Shown: piece after piece, positions 1 to 8,419 of the stretch
How positions within the stretch are numbered: the first letter of the stretch is position 1
Layout: each line of letters opens with the position of its first letter
Origin: Geomonas sp. RF6
GTDB taxonomy: Bacteria > Desulfobacterota > Desulfuromonadia > Geobacterales > Geobacteraceae
Length of the DNA stretch: 64,000 nucleotides
NCBI RefSeq assembly: GCF_021044625.1
Contig: NZ_CP087999.1
Location: 2,001,001 to 2,065,000 of the forward strand
Direction of reading: 5' to 3'
Translations under genes and position numbers: made by a program
Notes under the pieces: generated by a model
What the model saw: the letters and a program-made list of their open reading frames with translations, nothing else
Told to the model about the DNA's origin: nothing
The model's database searches: none

Positions 1-52
1 GGGGCTTCCCATCACCGGGAGCGGTGATGACCACGAGCTCGCCACGTTTCAT
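1..52 (-). CDS. PemK/MazF-like toxin, N-terminal fragment (cut by window edge)
   Basis: Only the first 17 codons lie in the window. They read MKRGELVVITAPGDGKP, a typical start of the MazF/PemK family of ribosome-independent mRNA endonucleases. The start codon overlaps the stop of the preceding antitoxin gene in an ATGA, the usual arrangement of translationally coupled toxin-antitoxin pairs. The rest of the gene, including catalytic residues, is outside the window. Confidence 0.7.
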   Translation of the reverse strand, partial: MKRGELVVITAPGDGKP

Positions 53-255
53 TCGTTACCCCAGTCCGCTATTTCGGCCAGCAGGTCGATGTCATGGGCC
101 TCAGCAGGATCATTTCGAATGATCAGCGACTGCCTTCGGCACTCGGCCGCGAATCCAGGGGCAAGCGGGTCCGGAATCCAGATCTGCACAGGCTTGAGCC
201 CGGCGGATCGAAGGCGTTCCCTGTGTGTTTGAACCCGATGTCTTGTCGGTTGCAT
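49..255 (-). CDS. MazE-like antitoxin (DUF3018 type)
   Basis: A protein of 68 residues that resembles the DUF3018 group of MazE antitoxins (N-terminal THRERLRSAGLKPVQIWIPD, acidic C-terminus). The chosen ATG at 255 has a GGAGGG ribosome site seven bases upstream; a longer frame back to 303 would run through the operator palindrome and promoter and is unlikely. Inferred role: neutralise the adjoining toxin and, with it, repress the operon through the palindrome at 273-288. Confidence 0.75.
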   Translation of the reverse strand: MQPTRHRVQTHRERLRSAGLKPVQIWIPDPLAPGFAAECRRQSLIIRNDPAEAHDIDLLAEIADWGNE

Positions 256-272
256 GGTGCTCCCTCCATTTT

Positions 273-288
273 GTGTTACATGTAACAC
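273..288. promoter_or_regulatory. Perfect 16-bp palindrome, probable toxin-antitoxin operator
   Basis: GTGTTACATGTAACAC is a perfect inverted repeat lying 18 bp before the antitoxin start and overlapping the predicted -10 box. Autorepression from such a site is usual for MazEF-type operons; binding here is inferred. Confidence 0.6.
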
Positions 289-308
289 CGACCCTGTCGG
301 CATGTCAA
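280..308 (-). promoter_or_regulatory. Sigma-70-like promoter of the toxin-antitoxin operon
   Basis: On the minus strand TTGACA is followed after 17 bp by TTACAT. The -10 element is inside the 16-bp palindrome, so a bound repressor would block polymerase directly. Confidence 0.5.
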
Positions 309-476
309 TGAGTCACGATGTGAGGAGCGGGTCATCCAGTCGACGTCACGGAAGTAGGGAGTGACACGGAAGGATCCTCGGGCTGTAGCGGGGCAATCCC
401 AACTTTCGGGCGGTCAACGCCTCCGACCTACGCGCGGCACCATTGTACCCTCGACCACGAAGGCACCCTCCACGAC

Positions 477-686
477 CAGCTTCGTCGTCACGACCACAAG
501 CTTCGTCCTTGCAACCACGAGCTTCGTCCTTGCGACCACGAGCTTCGTCCTTGTGACCACAAGCTTCGTCCTTGCGACCACAAGCTTCGTGCACGCGACC
601 ACAAGCTTCGTGCACGCGACCGCGAGCTTCGTCGTCGTAACCACCAGCTTCGTACCCGTGACCACCAGCTTCGGCTCCCACGGCCA
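477..686. repeat. 21-bp tandem repeat array, locus 1 (10 units)
   Basis: Ten head-to-tail units of 21 bp with core AGCTTCGTCCTTGCGACCAC and drift at the edges. The array is open in several frames on both strands because 21 is a multiple of three, so ORFs across it are not evidence of coding. It shares its unit with the array at 17042-17526, and both are followed by CGAAGTGGCA. Many units contain a dyad ACGA-GCT-TCGT. It fills most of the gene-free stretch 304-776 between the antitoxin promoter and the tRNA terminator. Confidence 0.9.
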
Positions 687-729
687 TCATCTTCGCCGCA
701 GGTGTTACCGAAGTGGCACTCGGTGACCA

Positions 730-767
730 CGAAAAACAGAAGAGGTTAGCCTCTGCGGCTAACCTCT
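730..767 (-). terminator. Rho-independent terminator after tRNA-Ala
   Basis: An 11-bp stem (AGAGGTTAGCC with its complement, loop of 5) is followed on the minus strand by TTCTGTTTTT. It lies just past the 3' end of the tRNA. Confidence 0.8.
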
Positions 768-776
768 CGTGAACAC

Positions 777-852
777 TGGTGGAGATGAAGGGGCTCGAAC
801 CCTCGACCTATGCGTTGCGAACGCATCGCTCTCCCAGCTGAGCTACATCCCC
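777..852 (-). tRNA. tRNA-Ala (anticodon CGC)
   Basis: A 76-nt cloverleaf: acceptor GGGGATG pairs with CATCTCC (one G-U pair), D arm GCTCAGCTGGGAGAGC, anticodon arm ATGCG-TTCGCAA-CGCAT giving anticodon CGC, T arm with GGTTCGAGCC, and encoded CCA end. It reads GCG alanine codons, which are frequent in this GC-rich genome. Confidence 0.95.
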
Positions 853-913
853 ATCCTACTTCCTTAAAGCCGCTTCCCTTCATACCGCAGACATTCCGCC
901 TGACAAGGGAGAT

Positions 914-3181
914 CTACTGCTGCAACGGCAACAAAACCGTGAAATCCGCGCCGACGCCGGGTTTGTTGTGCACCTGTATCTTCCCGCCGTGGTTGATGAT
1001 TATCCTGTTGGCGATCGGAAGCCCCAGCCCTGTCCCCTTCTCCTTTGTGGTGTAGAAGGGGGTGAAGATGCTGTGCAGCGCCTCCACTGGAATGCCTCCT
1101 CCGGTGTCGGATATCTTCACCGAAACACCTTCGCTCCCGTCGACTTCGGTCACCGTAACGGCGAGCTTCAGCTGCCCGCCGCCTGCCATGGCGTCCTGCG
1201 CGTTCCCCAGGATATTGATGAAGACCTGCTTCAGCTGCTGCGGGTCCCCCTGAAGGTGCAGGGGGTGGCGACAGAACCTCGTGCTCACGGTGATCTTCCT
1301 ATCCATGAGACCCGGCGTGATGACCTGCAGCGATTCCCTGATGATCTGCTTCAGGTTGCAGCGCACGTAGGCGGTGCCGCTCTTCTTGGAAAAGAAGAGG
1401 ATCTCGGAAAGGATAGCCTCCAGCCGCATCACTTCCCGCACTATGAGGTCCGCGTCCCCCCACGCGCCGCTGTCCTTGGCGAGCTTTCTGGTGAGCCTCC
1501 CGGCGAACCCGCCGATGGCCACGAGGGGGTTCTTCAGCTCGTGCGCGATACCCGCCGCCATCTCTCCGATCGCCGCCAGCCTCTCCCTCTGCAGCAGGTG
1601 CTCCTGCGTCTCGCACAGCTGACGATTGGCGTCCTCCAGCCTGTTGTACAGGATCGAGTTTTCGATCGCCATTCCCGCCTGGTTGGTAAAGAGCTGCAGA
1701 AAGCGTAAATCTTCCTGGGTGATGGTCGTACCGGTGAGGGCATTGTCGACACTTACTGCTCCCACGACTTTGTCGTGTGCCAGAAGCGGCGCGACCGCGT
1801 AGGAGGTGGCGGTTGTGGATTCTGCGCTGTCGCCTACATAGATGAGCTTTTTTTCCAGCACGGCCCGCGAGGCGGCGTTCAGCGTCTTGTTCAGCTCCAG
1901 CCGCATCCCGCGTACCTCTTTGCTGAAATCGGACTCCTGCTGCGATGCCATCACCTCTTCGGAGATGTCCCAGCGGCTGGAGAGGATATCCTCGCTTCCC
2001 TGGCTCGCCAATGAGGGAGCGGTCTCGGTGGTCACGCCGAGCATCCCCTGCAGGACGCCGGAGCGCTCGTTTACCAGAAAGAGCATGGCGCGGTCGAAGA
2101 ACGGGGTCGGGCCGGAGGTAAGGGCGGTCAGTGTGAGGTGGATCAGCTTGTTCAGCTTTATGGTGGAGAGCATCGTGTTGCTCATCCGGTACAGGAGGGA
2201 TAGTTCCTTCAGCTTCTTCTCGTTGCTGGAGTAGAAGCTGGCGATCCTTTGCGAGTTGATGGCTTCCGCCATGGCGCACGATACGAGCCGGCTCACGGTC
2301 TCGGCAAGTTCCCTCTGCTGTGTCTCGTGCACCGTCGGCTCTCCCCACAGTGTCAGCGTTCCGAGCGCCCTGTCGCCTATCTGCAGCGGGAGGCACAGCG
2401 AAGGGGCTGAAGCCGACTCCAGCACCTCCTCGGTGACGGGACTCCCCTGCGCCAGTGCAGCGGCGGAAAGCTGCGCCTCGGACTCGAGAATCGCGGGGAG
2501 GTGAGGGCGCATCTGCACGGAGCAACTCTTGAAGAGCCGCGCCCGTTCCGGGCCACCGGTGAGCCGGACGAATGCGCAGCGGGAGAGCCCTCTGCTGTTG
2601 CACAGCCTCAGGAGGTTGGGCAGGTATTTCCCCGGCGCCAGCGGAATGCACTGCAGACGGGAAAGCTCGGCGATAAGGGAGAGGTGCCGCTGCCGCTCCT
2701 GGTCCTCCTCCTCCCGCCGCACCCCCCTTGCCAGTGAGGCGATGAGCGGGACGACCGGACCGATCGCCTTCTTTAATGTGGCAGGGAGCGGCGAGGTGGC
2801 ACCGACCGACAAGACGGCGAGGAGTTCGCCACCGAGACGGATGGGAAGCGCAAGGAAATGGGAGTCACCTTCGCCGCACGGCTCGTCAGCATGCAGATCC
2901 GCCTTTCCGGCGCTCTGCGGAGCCAGCGCGGCGGCGCAACGTCCGGAGCACCCCTCGTCGAAGGGAATGTTGCAACCGGTTTTCCTGTAGGGAGCGGAAC
3001 TGGTGAAGCGACGGGAGAGCACGCGCCGGCGCTCGTCGGGGAGGTAAATCGTGGCGGAGGAGAGGGGGAGTGTCCGTACCAGGAACGACAGAAATGCGTC
3101 GAGCCGTGCCCCATACGGACGGCCGGACGCGTGAATCCTTACCGCGCCCTTTAAAAGGTTCTGTCCGCCCCGGGCAGTCAT
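914..3181 (-). CDS. GAF-domain sensor histidine kinase
   Basis: A 755-residue soluble kinase without membrane segments. The N-terminal half looks like repeated GAF-type sensor modules (roughly residues 20-150, 170-320 and 330-500). A HisKA box follows (IAHELKNPL, phospho-acceptor His near 547), then a HATPase domain with DTGGGIP and GTGLGLPIANRII. No response regulator is adjacent, so its partner is unknown. The ATG at 3181 has a CCGGAG site five bases upstream. It follows radA and the dksA-like gene on the same strand and may be co-transcribed with them. Ligand unknown. Confidence 0.85.
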   Translation of the reverse strand: MTARGGQNLLKGAVRIHASGRPYGARLDAFLSFLVRTLPLSSATIYLPDERRRVLSRRFTSSAPYRKTGCNIPFDEGCSGRCAAALAPQSAGKADLHADEPCGEGDSHFLALPIRLGGELLAVLSVGATSPLPATLKKAIGPVVPLIASLARGVRREEEDQERQRHLSLIAELSRLQCIPLAPGKYLPNLLRLCNSRGLSRCAFVRLTGGPERARLFKSCSVQMRPHLPAILESEAQLSAAALAQGSPVTEEVLESASAPSLCLPLQIGDRALGTLTLWGEPTVHETQQRELAETVSRLVSCAMAEAINSQRIASFYSSNEKKLKELSLLYRMSNTMLSTIKLNKLIHLTLTALTSGPTPFFDRAMLFLVNERSGVLQGMLGVTTETAPSLASQGSEDILSSRWDISEEVMASQQESDFSKEVRGMRLELNKTLNAASRAVLEKKLIYVGDSAESTTATSYAVAPLLAHDKVVGAVSVDNALTGTTITQEDLRFLQLFTNQAGMAIENSILYNRLEDANRQLCETQEHLLQRERLAAIGEMAAGIAHELKNPLVAIGGFAGRLTRKLAKDSGAWGDADLIVREVMRLEAILSEILFFSKKSGTAYVRCNLKQIIRESLQVITPGLMDRKITVSTRFCRHPLHLQGDPQQLKQVFINILGNAQDAMAGGGQLKLAVTVTEVDGSEGVSVKISDTGGGIPVEALHSIFTPFYTTKEKGTGLGLPIANRIIINHGGKIQVHNKPGVGADFTVLLPLQQ

Positions 3182-3216
3182 GGAAACTCCGGAAGATTAC
3201 CTCTAAGGTAAGGGAA

Positions 3217-3573
3217 TTACCGCAGTCTTTCTTTCTTTTCCTGCTCCATCTTGCAGTTGATGCACAAGGTAGTTACCGGCCGCGCCTTCAGACGCGCCTC
3301 GCTGATCTCTTCCTCGCACATCTCGCAGATGCCGAAGGTCCCGGCATCGATCCGCGCCAGCGCCTCTTGAATCTTATTCATGAGTCTACGCTCGCGATCC
3401 CTGATGCGCAACTCGAAGCTCCGATCCGCCTCCTGGGTCGCCCGGTCCGTCGGATCGGGGAAATTGGTCGTGTCGGAGGTCATTTCGGAGACGGTTTTCC
3501 CCGCCTCTTCAAGGAGTGAACGCTTCTCTTCCTGCAGGATACCTCTGAAGTACTCAAGCTTTTCAGTGTTCAT
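3217..3573 (-). CDS. DksA/TraR-family C4 zinc-finger protein
   Basis: A protein of 118 residues with a coiled-coil N-terminal half and a C-terminal zinc finger (Cys83, Cys86, Cys104, Cys107). It carries the family tip sequence NFPDPTDRATQE. Members of the family enter the RNA polymerase secondary channel and modulate initiation with ppGpp. The preferred start is the ATG at 3573 with GGAAGG upstream; a GTG three codons earlier is possible. It lies between radA and the sensor kinase on one strand. A possible promoter (TTTACT, 17 bp, TTTAAT) lies in the 131-bp gap after radA. A second, shorter family member is at 34596. Confidence 0.9.
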   Translation of the reverse strand: MNTEKLEYFRGILQEEKRSLLEEAGKTVSEMTSDTTNFPDPTDRATQEADRSFELRIRDRERRLMNKIQEALARIDAGTFGICEMCEEEISEARLKARPVTTLCINCKMEQEKKERLR

Positions 3574-3704
3574 GACACCCACCCTTCCTAGATCAAATCG
3601 GTATTAAAGAGGATTTTGCCTTATTAGTAAAGTAAAATCTCACCTCCTTAACCGATCCGCGCCCGCCAGGCGCGCTTTCGGCAGCCGACCTTCCTTTTCC
3701 TTTC

Positions 3705-5060
3705 CTAAATAGCCTCCAGCGCCTCCCCCAGATTCGCCACCCCTACGAGCTCCAGTCCCGGCACACCCTGCCGCGGCAGGTTCCCCTTCGGCACGACCGC
3801 CCGGGTGAAGCCGTGCTTTGCCGCCTCCTTCAGGCGCGCCTCTCCGTTCGACACCGGGCGCACCTCCCCGGAGAGCCCTACCTCCCCGAAGACGAGGAGG
3901 TCCTGCGGGAGTGCCGCGTTCCTGAGGCTCGAGGCGACAGAGAGGGCGACGGCGAGATCGGCGCTCGTTTCCACGACCCTGATACCGCCCACCACGTTCA
4001 CGAAGACGTCCTGGTCGGCGAGGACGAGCCCGCCGTGCTTGGCCAGAACCGCGAGTATCATGGCGATCCGGTTCCCGTCGAGTCCGATCCCGAGTCTCCT
4101 CGGGGAACCGAACTGCGCCCCGACCACGAGCGCCTGGATTTCCACGAGGAGAGGCCGTGTCCCCTCCCACAGCACCGATATGAGACTTCCCGGCACCTCC
4201 CCTTCGGTGCGTGAGAGGAAGATGGCGCTTGGATTTTTCACCTCGCGCATGCCGCGCTCCGTCATGGCGAAGACGCCGAGCTCGTTCACCGCGCCGAAAC
4301 GGTTCTTCACCGTGCGCATGAGGCGGTAGCGGGCGTCCTCGGTGGAGGAGAGCATGATCTGCGTGTCCACCATGTGCGACAGGGTCATTGGCCCCGCCAG
4401 CGACTGGTCCTTCGTGACGTGCCCCACGAGGATGAGGACGACCCCGTTCACCTTTGCAAAGCGTGTCAGCGCGGCGGCGCATTCCCGCACCTGGGCCACC
4501 CCGCCGGGGGCGCTGTCGAGGGTGGAGAGGTACATCGTCTGGATGGAGTCGATGACCACGACCTCGGGGCGCTCGGCTCCCAGGATATCGAGGACCCGTT
4601 CGACGGAACACTCCGCTAGCATCTTCACATTTTCGGTCGGAAGTGCGAGGCGCCGGGCCCGCCCCGCCACCTGCTGCAGCGATTCCTCGCCCGTGACGTA
4701 CAGCACGGGGCGCTGGGTGGCGGCGTGGCAGACGGTCTGCAGGAGGATGGTGCTCTTCCCGGCGCCGGGGTCACCCCCCATGAGAAGGACGGAGCCGGGG
4801 ACGAACCCACCTCCGAGGACGCGGTCGAACTCCTCGCTGCCGCTGGAGAAGCGGACCTCCTCATCGCACGGGGTCTGGGAAAGGAGTGTCACGGTGGAAT
4901 TCGCTCCGGCGAAGCCGTCGTGGCGCCCTCCCTTTTCAGCAAGCCTGACCTCTGCGACGGTGTTCCAGGCGTCGCACGCGGTGCAGTGCCCCTGCCACTT
5001 CGGGTAGACCGCGCCGCAGTCGCTGCAGACGTACCCCGTTTTCACCTTTCCCCTTGCCAT
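3705..5060 (-). CDS. radA: DNA repair protein RadA
   Basis: A full-length RadA of 451 residues. A C4 zinc finger is at Cys12, Cys15, Cys26 and Cys29, a RecA-type Walker A GGDPGAGKS at 95-103, the RadA signature KNRFG near residue 250, and a C-terminal Lon-protease-like domain from about residue 290. RadA is a DNA-dependent ATPase that drives branch migration during recombinational repair. It is first in a minus-strand set with the dksA-like gene and the sensor kinase and has a good promoter 46 bp upstream. Confidence 0.97.
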   Translation of the reverse strand: MARGKVKTGYVCSDCGAVYPKWQGHCTACDAWNTVAEVRLAEKGGRHDGFAGANSTVTLLSQTPCDEEVRFSSGSEEFDRVLGGGFVPGSVLLMGGDPGAGKSTILLQTVCHAATQRPVLYVTGEESLQQVAGRARRLALPTENVKMLAECSVERVLDILGAERPEVVVIDSIQTMYLSTLDSAPGGVAQVRECAAALTRFAKVNGVVLILVGHVTKDQSLAGPMTLSHMVDTQIMLSSTEDARYRLMRTVKNRFGAVNELGVFAMTERGMREVKNPSAIFLSRTEGEVPGSLISVLWEGTRPLLVEIQALVVGAQFGSPRRLGIGLDGNRIAMILAVLAKHGGLVLADQDVFVNVVGGIRVVETSADLAVALSVASSLRNAALPQDLLVFGEVGLSGEVRPVSNGEARLKEAAKHGFTRAVVPKGNLPRQGVPGLELVGVANLGEALEAI

Positions 5061-5105
5061 AACCCCCCACCTGCCGCGACTTTAGCGGCCAAAGTATACG
5101 TCCGG

Positions 5106-5134
5106 ATAGTAAGCGCTTTACCCGGTACTGTCAA
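5106..5134 (-). promoter_or_regulatory. Sigma-70-like promoter of radA
   Basis: Minus-strand TTGACA, 17-bp spacer, TACTAT. The start site would fall about 40 bp upstream of the radA ATG. Confidence 0.7.
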
Positions 5135-5221
5135 TGATTCCGCGCGAGTGGCGGGTATGCTGCAGGCTCCATGGACTTCAACTGGTCGTCTTATGGCCTG
5201 GCGAAGGCAAATCCCCCCTGT

Positions 5222-5242
5222 CCCCCGTTCGCAAAGGGGGGG
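5222..5242. repeat. REP-like GC palindrome (CCCCCC-TTYGCRAA-GGGGGG family)
   Basis: TCCCCCGTTCGCAAAGGGGG belongs to a palindrome family found also near 15645, 16984, 17660, 19201/20545, 59118 and 59348. This copy has one mismatch in the left arm. Confidence 0.75.
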
Positions 5243-5348
5243 ACGTAGCGGCGCCTGCTTCTGTCAAGGCGCACAAATACTGGTGCCTCGGAGCGTCCGG
5301 AAGAATGGCTGTAAGGGGGAAGCGGCTGCGCGGAAAAGTCGTAATAAA

Positions 5349-5376
5349 TTGACAAATTCTACCGGAAGAGTAAAAT
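5349..5376 (+). promoter_or_regulatory. Sigma-70-like promoter of the HEAT/HD-GYP operon
   Basis: TTGACA, 16-bp spacer, TAAAAT on the plus strand, about 190 bp before the GTG of the HEAT-repeat gene. A long untranslated leader would follow. Confidence 0.55.
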
Positions 5377-5565
5377 CAGCCGCCGCTAACTCTGTATTTT
5401 TTCGGGGCCAAAGCAGCACGAAGCGTCGCCTGCGGGAATGCCTTTTCCTGCCCCCCTTCGTGAGTCGTCGCGGAAGCCGGGGCGTTTTCCTTCCGGCCTG
5501 CCGCAGACGCCGCAGGCCCCTTGCCGCATCTCGCGGTCGCACCAGGAGAGTAGTGAGGAGGGAGC

Positions 5566-7104
5566 GTGGCAGCAGAAGCCGAAAATAAACGCCAGCTGAA
5601 GGTCGTACCCCCCCCTGCGCCGACTTCGGATTCCGTCAGCCGCGCGCTGACGGAGCTGCACAAGGCCGTGAAGGGTGGCGCCTTCTACCCGCCGGGGCAC
5701 CCCTGCCGCCTGGAGACGGTGCAGCACGCCTTCGAGGCGCTGCAACCTCTTTGCGCGGAGCGGGAGCTCTTCGTCTCGGTGCACCGCCAGGGTTTCACCC
5801 GCGGCGAGAAGGCGCTGGAGGCAAGCCCCATGCTGGTGCACCTCGCCCGCGAATGCCTGATCCGCCGCATCCGTTCCATCACCTTTCTGCGCGAGCTGCG
5901 CCGCCAGGACCTCGGCGCCTTCATCCAGCTTTTAAACGAGGAGCCGCACAAGGTGCAGGGCGCCGGCGGGATGGGGTGCCGCATCGAGCAGGCGGGGATC
6001 AGCACGATAAAGGTTAACGAGCAGGAGATCGCCACCCTCAGGGACCGGGAACTTTTCGGCGATCCGGTCTCCTGGGAGTCGCCGGCGGGGGAGGAGCCCC
6101 CCGAGGTCGAGGAGATCGTGCGCCGCATGGATCTCGAGACGGACGACGGGCGCTATCAGGAGCTCGGCCGACTCCTCGTGGTGCGAGTGCGGCAGAAGAA
6201 GCTCGGGGTCGCGCAGGTGAAGGTCCTGGAGCGGCTGCTGGCGCATCATACCGATTCGGAGCGCACGCTCCTGCAGTGCGAGTACGCCCTCTTCATCCTG
6301 GAGCACCTCGCCGACGGAGCCGCCGAGCTCCTTCTCGATTGCCTCGTCAACCCCGACTTCCAGGAGAAGGAGGGGATCCACCGCATCCTGCAGGCGCTCG
6401 GCGGGAAGGGGGCCTACTGGATCATCCAGCGCGTTTGCCTGGTGCAGGGGCTGTACGAGAGGAAGGTCCTTGCCGCAGCTCTGGTGCACCTCGGCCCCCG
6501 CGCGCTCCCGCCGCTCGTTGCGATGCTAAAGGACGAGCGCTGGTGGGTCGTGCGCAACATGGTGGCGATCATCGGCGAGCTGAAGTGTCAGGAGTGCGTC
6601 CCTGCGCTCAGGCAGGCGCTGGCGCACGAGGACCTGAGGGTGAAGCGGGAGGCTATCCGCGCCCTCATGAAATGCGGCGGGTCCGAGGCCGAAGGGGTTT
6701 TGGTGAAGCTCCTGGAGGATCAGGATGAAGGGGTGCTGCAGCAGGCGATCATCTGCCTCGGCCTCATGCGCAGCAGGCAGGCGGTACCGCATCTCCTCAG
6801 GCTTTTGGAGAAGCGCGACCTCCTCCTGAAGGATCTCGCCGTGAAGAAGGAGGTGCTCGGGGCGCTCGGGCGGATCGGGGACCGGCGCGCGACCGCTCCG
6901 CTCCTGCGGACCTTGTCCGGCTGGCTCTCCTTCGGCCGCAGGGAAGAGCTCGCCGTGGCCGCGGCCTCCGCGCTCGGGACGCTGGGGGACGAGACCGCCC
7001 TCCCGGTACTGAGGAAAAAGGCGGCCGGGGGAGGGCGCCTCGCCGTCGCCTGCGGCGAGGCGGTAGAGGGTATCGAGCGGCTCTTCGGGGGGCACCATGA
7101 ATAA
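5566..7104 (+). CDS. HEAT-repeat protein with N-terminal FYPPGHP domain
   Basis: A soluble protein of 512 residues starting at GTG behind GAGGAGGGAG. Residues 25-175 form a domain marked by KGGAFYPPGHP (36-46) that recurs in the next gene. From about residue 190 on, alpha-helical HEAT-type repeats follow (for example the stretches around LVAMLKDERWWVVRNM and EDLRVKREAIRALMKCG). HEAT arrays act as scaffolds for protein contacts. It overlaps the HD-GYP gene by 8 bp, so the two are translationally coupled and probably act together. Function unknown; a scaffold or regulator of the HD-GYP enzyme is an inference. Confidence 0.8.
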   Translation: MAAEAENKRQLKVVPPPAPTSDSVSRALTELHKAVKGGAFYPPGHPCRLETVQHAFEALQPLCAERELFVSVHRQGFTRGEKALEASPMLVHLARECLIRRIRSITFLRELRRQDLGAFIQLLNEEPHKVQGAGGMGCRIEQAGISTIKVNEQEIATLRDRELFGDPVSWESPAGEEPPEVEEIVRRMDLETDDGRYQELGRLLVVRVRQKKLGVAQVKVLERLLAHHTDSERTLLQCEYALFILEHLADGAAELLLDCLVNPDFQEKEGIHRILQALGGKGAYWIIQRVCLVQGLYERKVLAAALVHLGPRALPPLVAMLKDERWWVVRNMVAIIGELKCQECVPALRQALAHEDLRVKREAIRALMKCGGSEAEGVLVKLLEDQDEGVLQQAIICLGLMRSRQAVPHLLRLLEKRDLLLKDLAVKKEVLGALGRIGDRRATAPLLRTLSGWLSFGRREELAVAAASALGTLGDETALPVLRKKAAGGGRLAVACGEAVEGIERLFGGHHE

Positions 7105-8419
7105 CGCGACGGTACAGCAGGCGCAGCGGCTGGCGACCCTTCTGGCGGCAGGGCTCAAAGGGGGGGGGTTCTACCCCCCGGGGCACCCCGCGGCGATGCA
7201 GCCTGTGCGCGAGCTCGCGGCTCTCACGGAGCAGCTCGTCCCGGAGGGGGAGGAACTCTGTCTTACCCTCGGCGAGGGGATCTTCACCGTCGGTGACCAC
7301 GTCTTCTTCGCCTCCACCCCCGCCCTCGAGGAGCTCTGGCGGCGCCTGAGCGACCGCGGGGTGCGGGTGGTGACGATGAGCCGCGGCGCCAGCGCGGACG
7401 ACTTCCTCGTCTTCTGTCGCCTCGTGGCGCGCTGCGACGGGGGGATAGCGGAGCTCACCCGGAAGCTCGAAGAGGAAGGTGTTGCCACACTCGCAGTCAG
7501 CGACGAGGAGGAGCAGGACGACCCGCGCCAGACGTACAGCGAGGCGCTGGAGGCGATCCGCGACATCTTCCACGAGATAGACAATGCCAGCACCCCGAGC
7601 GCGCGCCGCATCATGAAGGCGGTGAGCAGCCTGGCCGCGGTGGCGGTGAAGGACCCGGCGACCCTCATGGGGCTTGCCATGATAAAGGAGTACGACAGCT
7701 ACACCTTCACCCACAGTGTGAATGTCGGCGTCCTCGCCATGGCGCTCGCCGCGGCGATGGGATATTCCCGCCGCGAGATCGAGGAAACCGGGATGGCGGG
7801 TTTTCTCCATGACGTCGGGAAGACCGCCATAGACAAGGAGATCCTGAACAAGCCGGGGCGGCTCTCGGCGACGGAGATGGCGGAGATGAGACGGCACCCT
7901 GAGCTCGGCGCGGAGATCGTGCGGCAGATGGAGGGGGTCCCGACGGAGGTGGCGGAGGTCGTCCTCGGCCATCACATACGCTACGACCGGAACGGCTACC
8001 CCGAGTGGGCGCGCGAGCGCTCCTTCGGGCTGGCGAGCTCCATCGTGGCTGTTGCCGACTGCTACGACGCCAGCACCACGCTGCGGGTGTACCAGCGCCC
8101 CTTGCACCCGAAGGAGGCGGTGGAGAACATGCGCCGCCTGTGCGGCACCGTCCTGCACGAGACGGTGGTGGAGCGTTTCGAGGAACTGGCTGGGAAATAT
8201 CCCGTGGGGAGCCTCGTGCGCCTCGACTCCAACGAGATCGCGGTGGTCTACCTGCCGAGTTCCGACGAACTCGGTGCGGTAATGGTGAAGGTCATCAGGG
8301 ACGCGGCCGGGAAAAACCTCGAGGAGCCGGTGATGCGGCGGCTTTCGGAGAGCGGGGAGCGGATTGTCGATCTGGTGGACCCGCTGGTGCGCGGGGTGGA
8401 TGTGGCGCGCTTCTTCTAG
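7097..8419 (+). CDS. HD-GYP phosphodiesterase-like protein with N-terminal FYPPGHP domain
   Basis: A protein of 440 residues. Residues 10-140 match the N-terminal domain of the preceding HEAT protein (LKGGGFYPPGHP at 20-31, then a helix-rich segment). The HD-GYP domain follows with THSVNV (His206), the HD pair in FLHDVGKTA (238-239) and HHIRYDRNGYP (292-302). HD-GYP domains hydrolyse cyclic di-GMP; here the usual HHE is HHI, so activity may differ, although the GYP triad and metal-binding histidines are kept. It is coupled to the HEAT gene by overlap and ends on a stop that overlaps the stop of the convergent gene. Confidence 0.88.
   Translation: MNNATVQQAQRLATLLAAGLKGGGFYPPGHPAAMQPVRELAALTEQLVPEGEELCLTLGEGIFTVGDHVFFASTPALEELWRRLSDRGVRVVTMSRGASADDFLVFCRLVARCDGGIAELTRKLEEEGVATLAVSDEEEQDDPRQTYSEALEAIRDIFHEIDNASTPSARRIMKAVSSLAAVAVKDPATLMGLAMIKEYDSYTFTHSVNVGVLAMALAAAMGYSRREIEETGMAGFLHDVGKTAIDKEILNKPGRLSATEMAEMRRHPELGAEIVRQMEGVPTEVAEVVLGHHIRYDRNGYPEWARERSFGLASSIVAVADCYDASTTLRVYQRPLHPKEAVENMRRLCGTVLHETVVERFEELAGKYPVGSLVRLDSNEIAVVYLPSSDELGAVMVKVIRDAAGKNLEEPVMRRLSESGERIVDLVDPLVRGVDVARFF

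Larger units (their letters stand above)
5061..5565. other. Gene-free interval between radA and the HEAT gene
   Basis: The 505 bp hold the radA promoter, one copy of the GGGGGG-type palindrome at 5222-5242 with the preceding GGCAAATCCCCCCTG seen in the dispersed element copies, and the promoter of the HEAT gene. No convincing reading frame was seen. Confidence 0.7.

Noticed and set aside
346-730. Open frames across the first 21-bp array
   Set aside because: Same reason as the larger array. Repeats of seven residues are seen in more than one frame with no favoured one.
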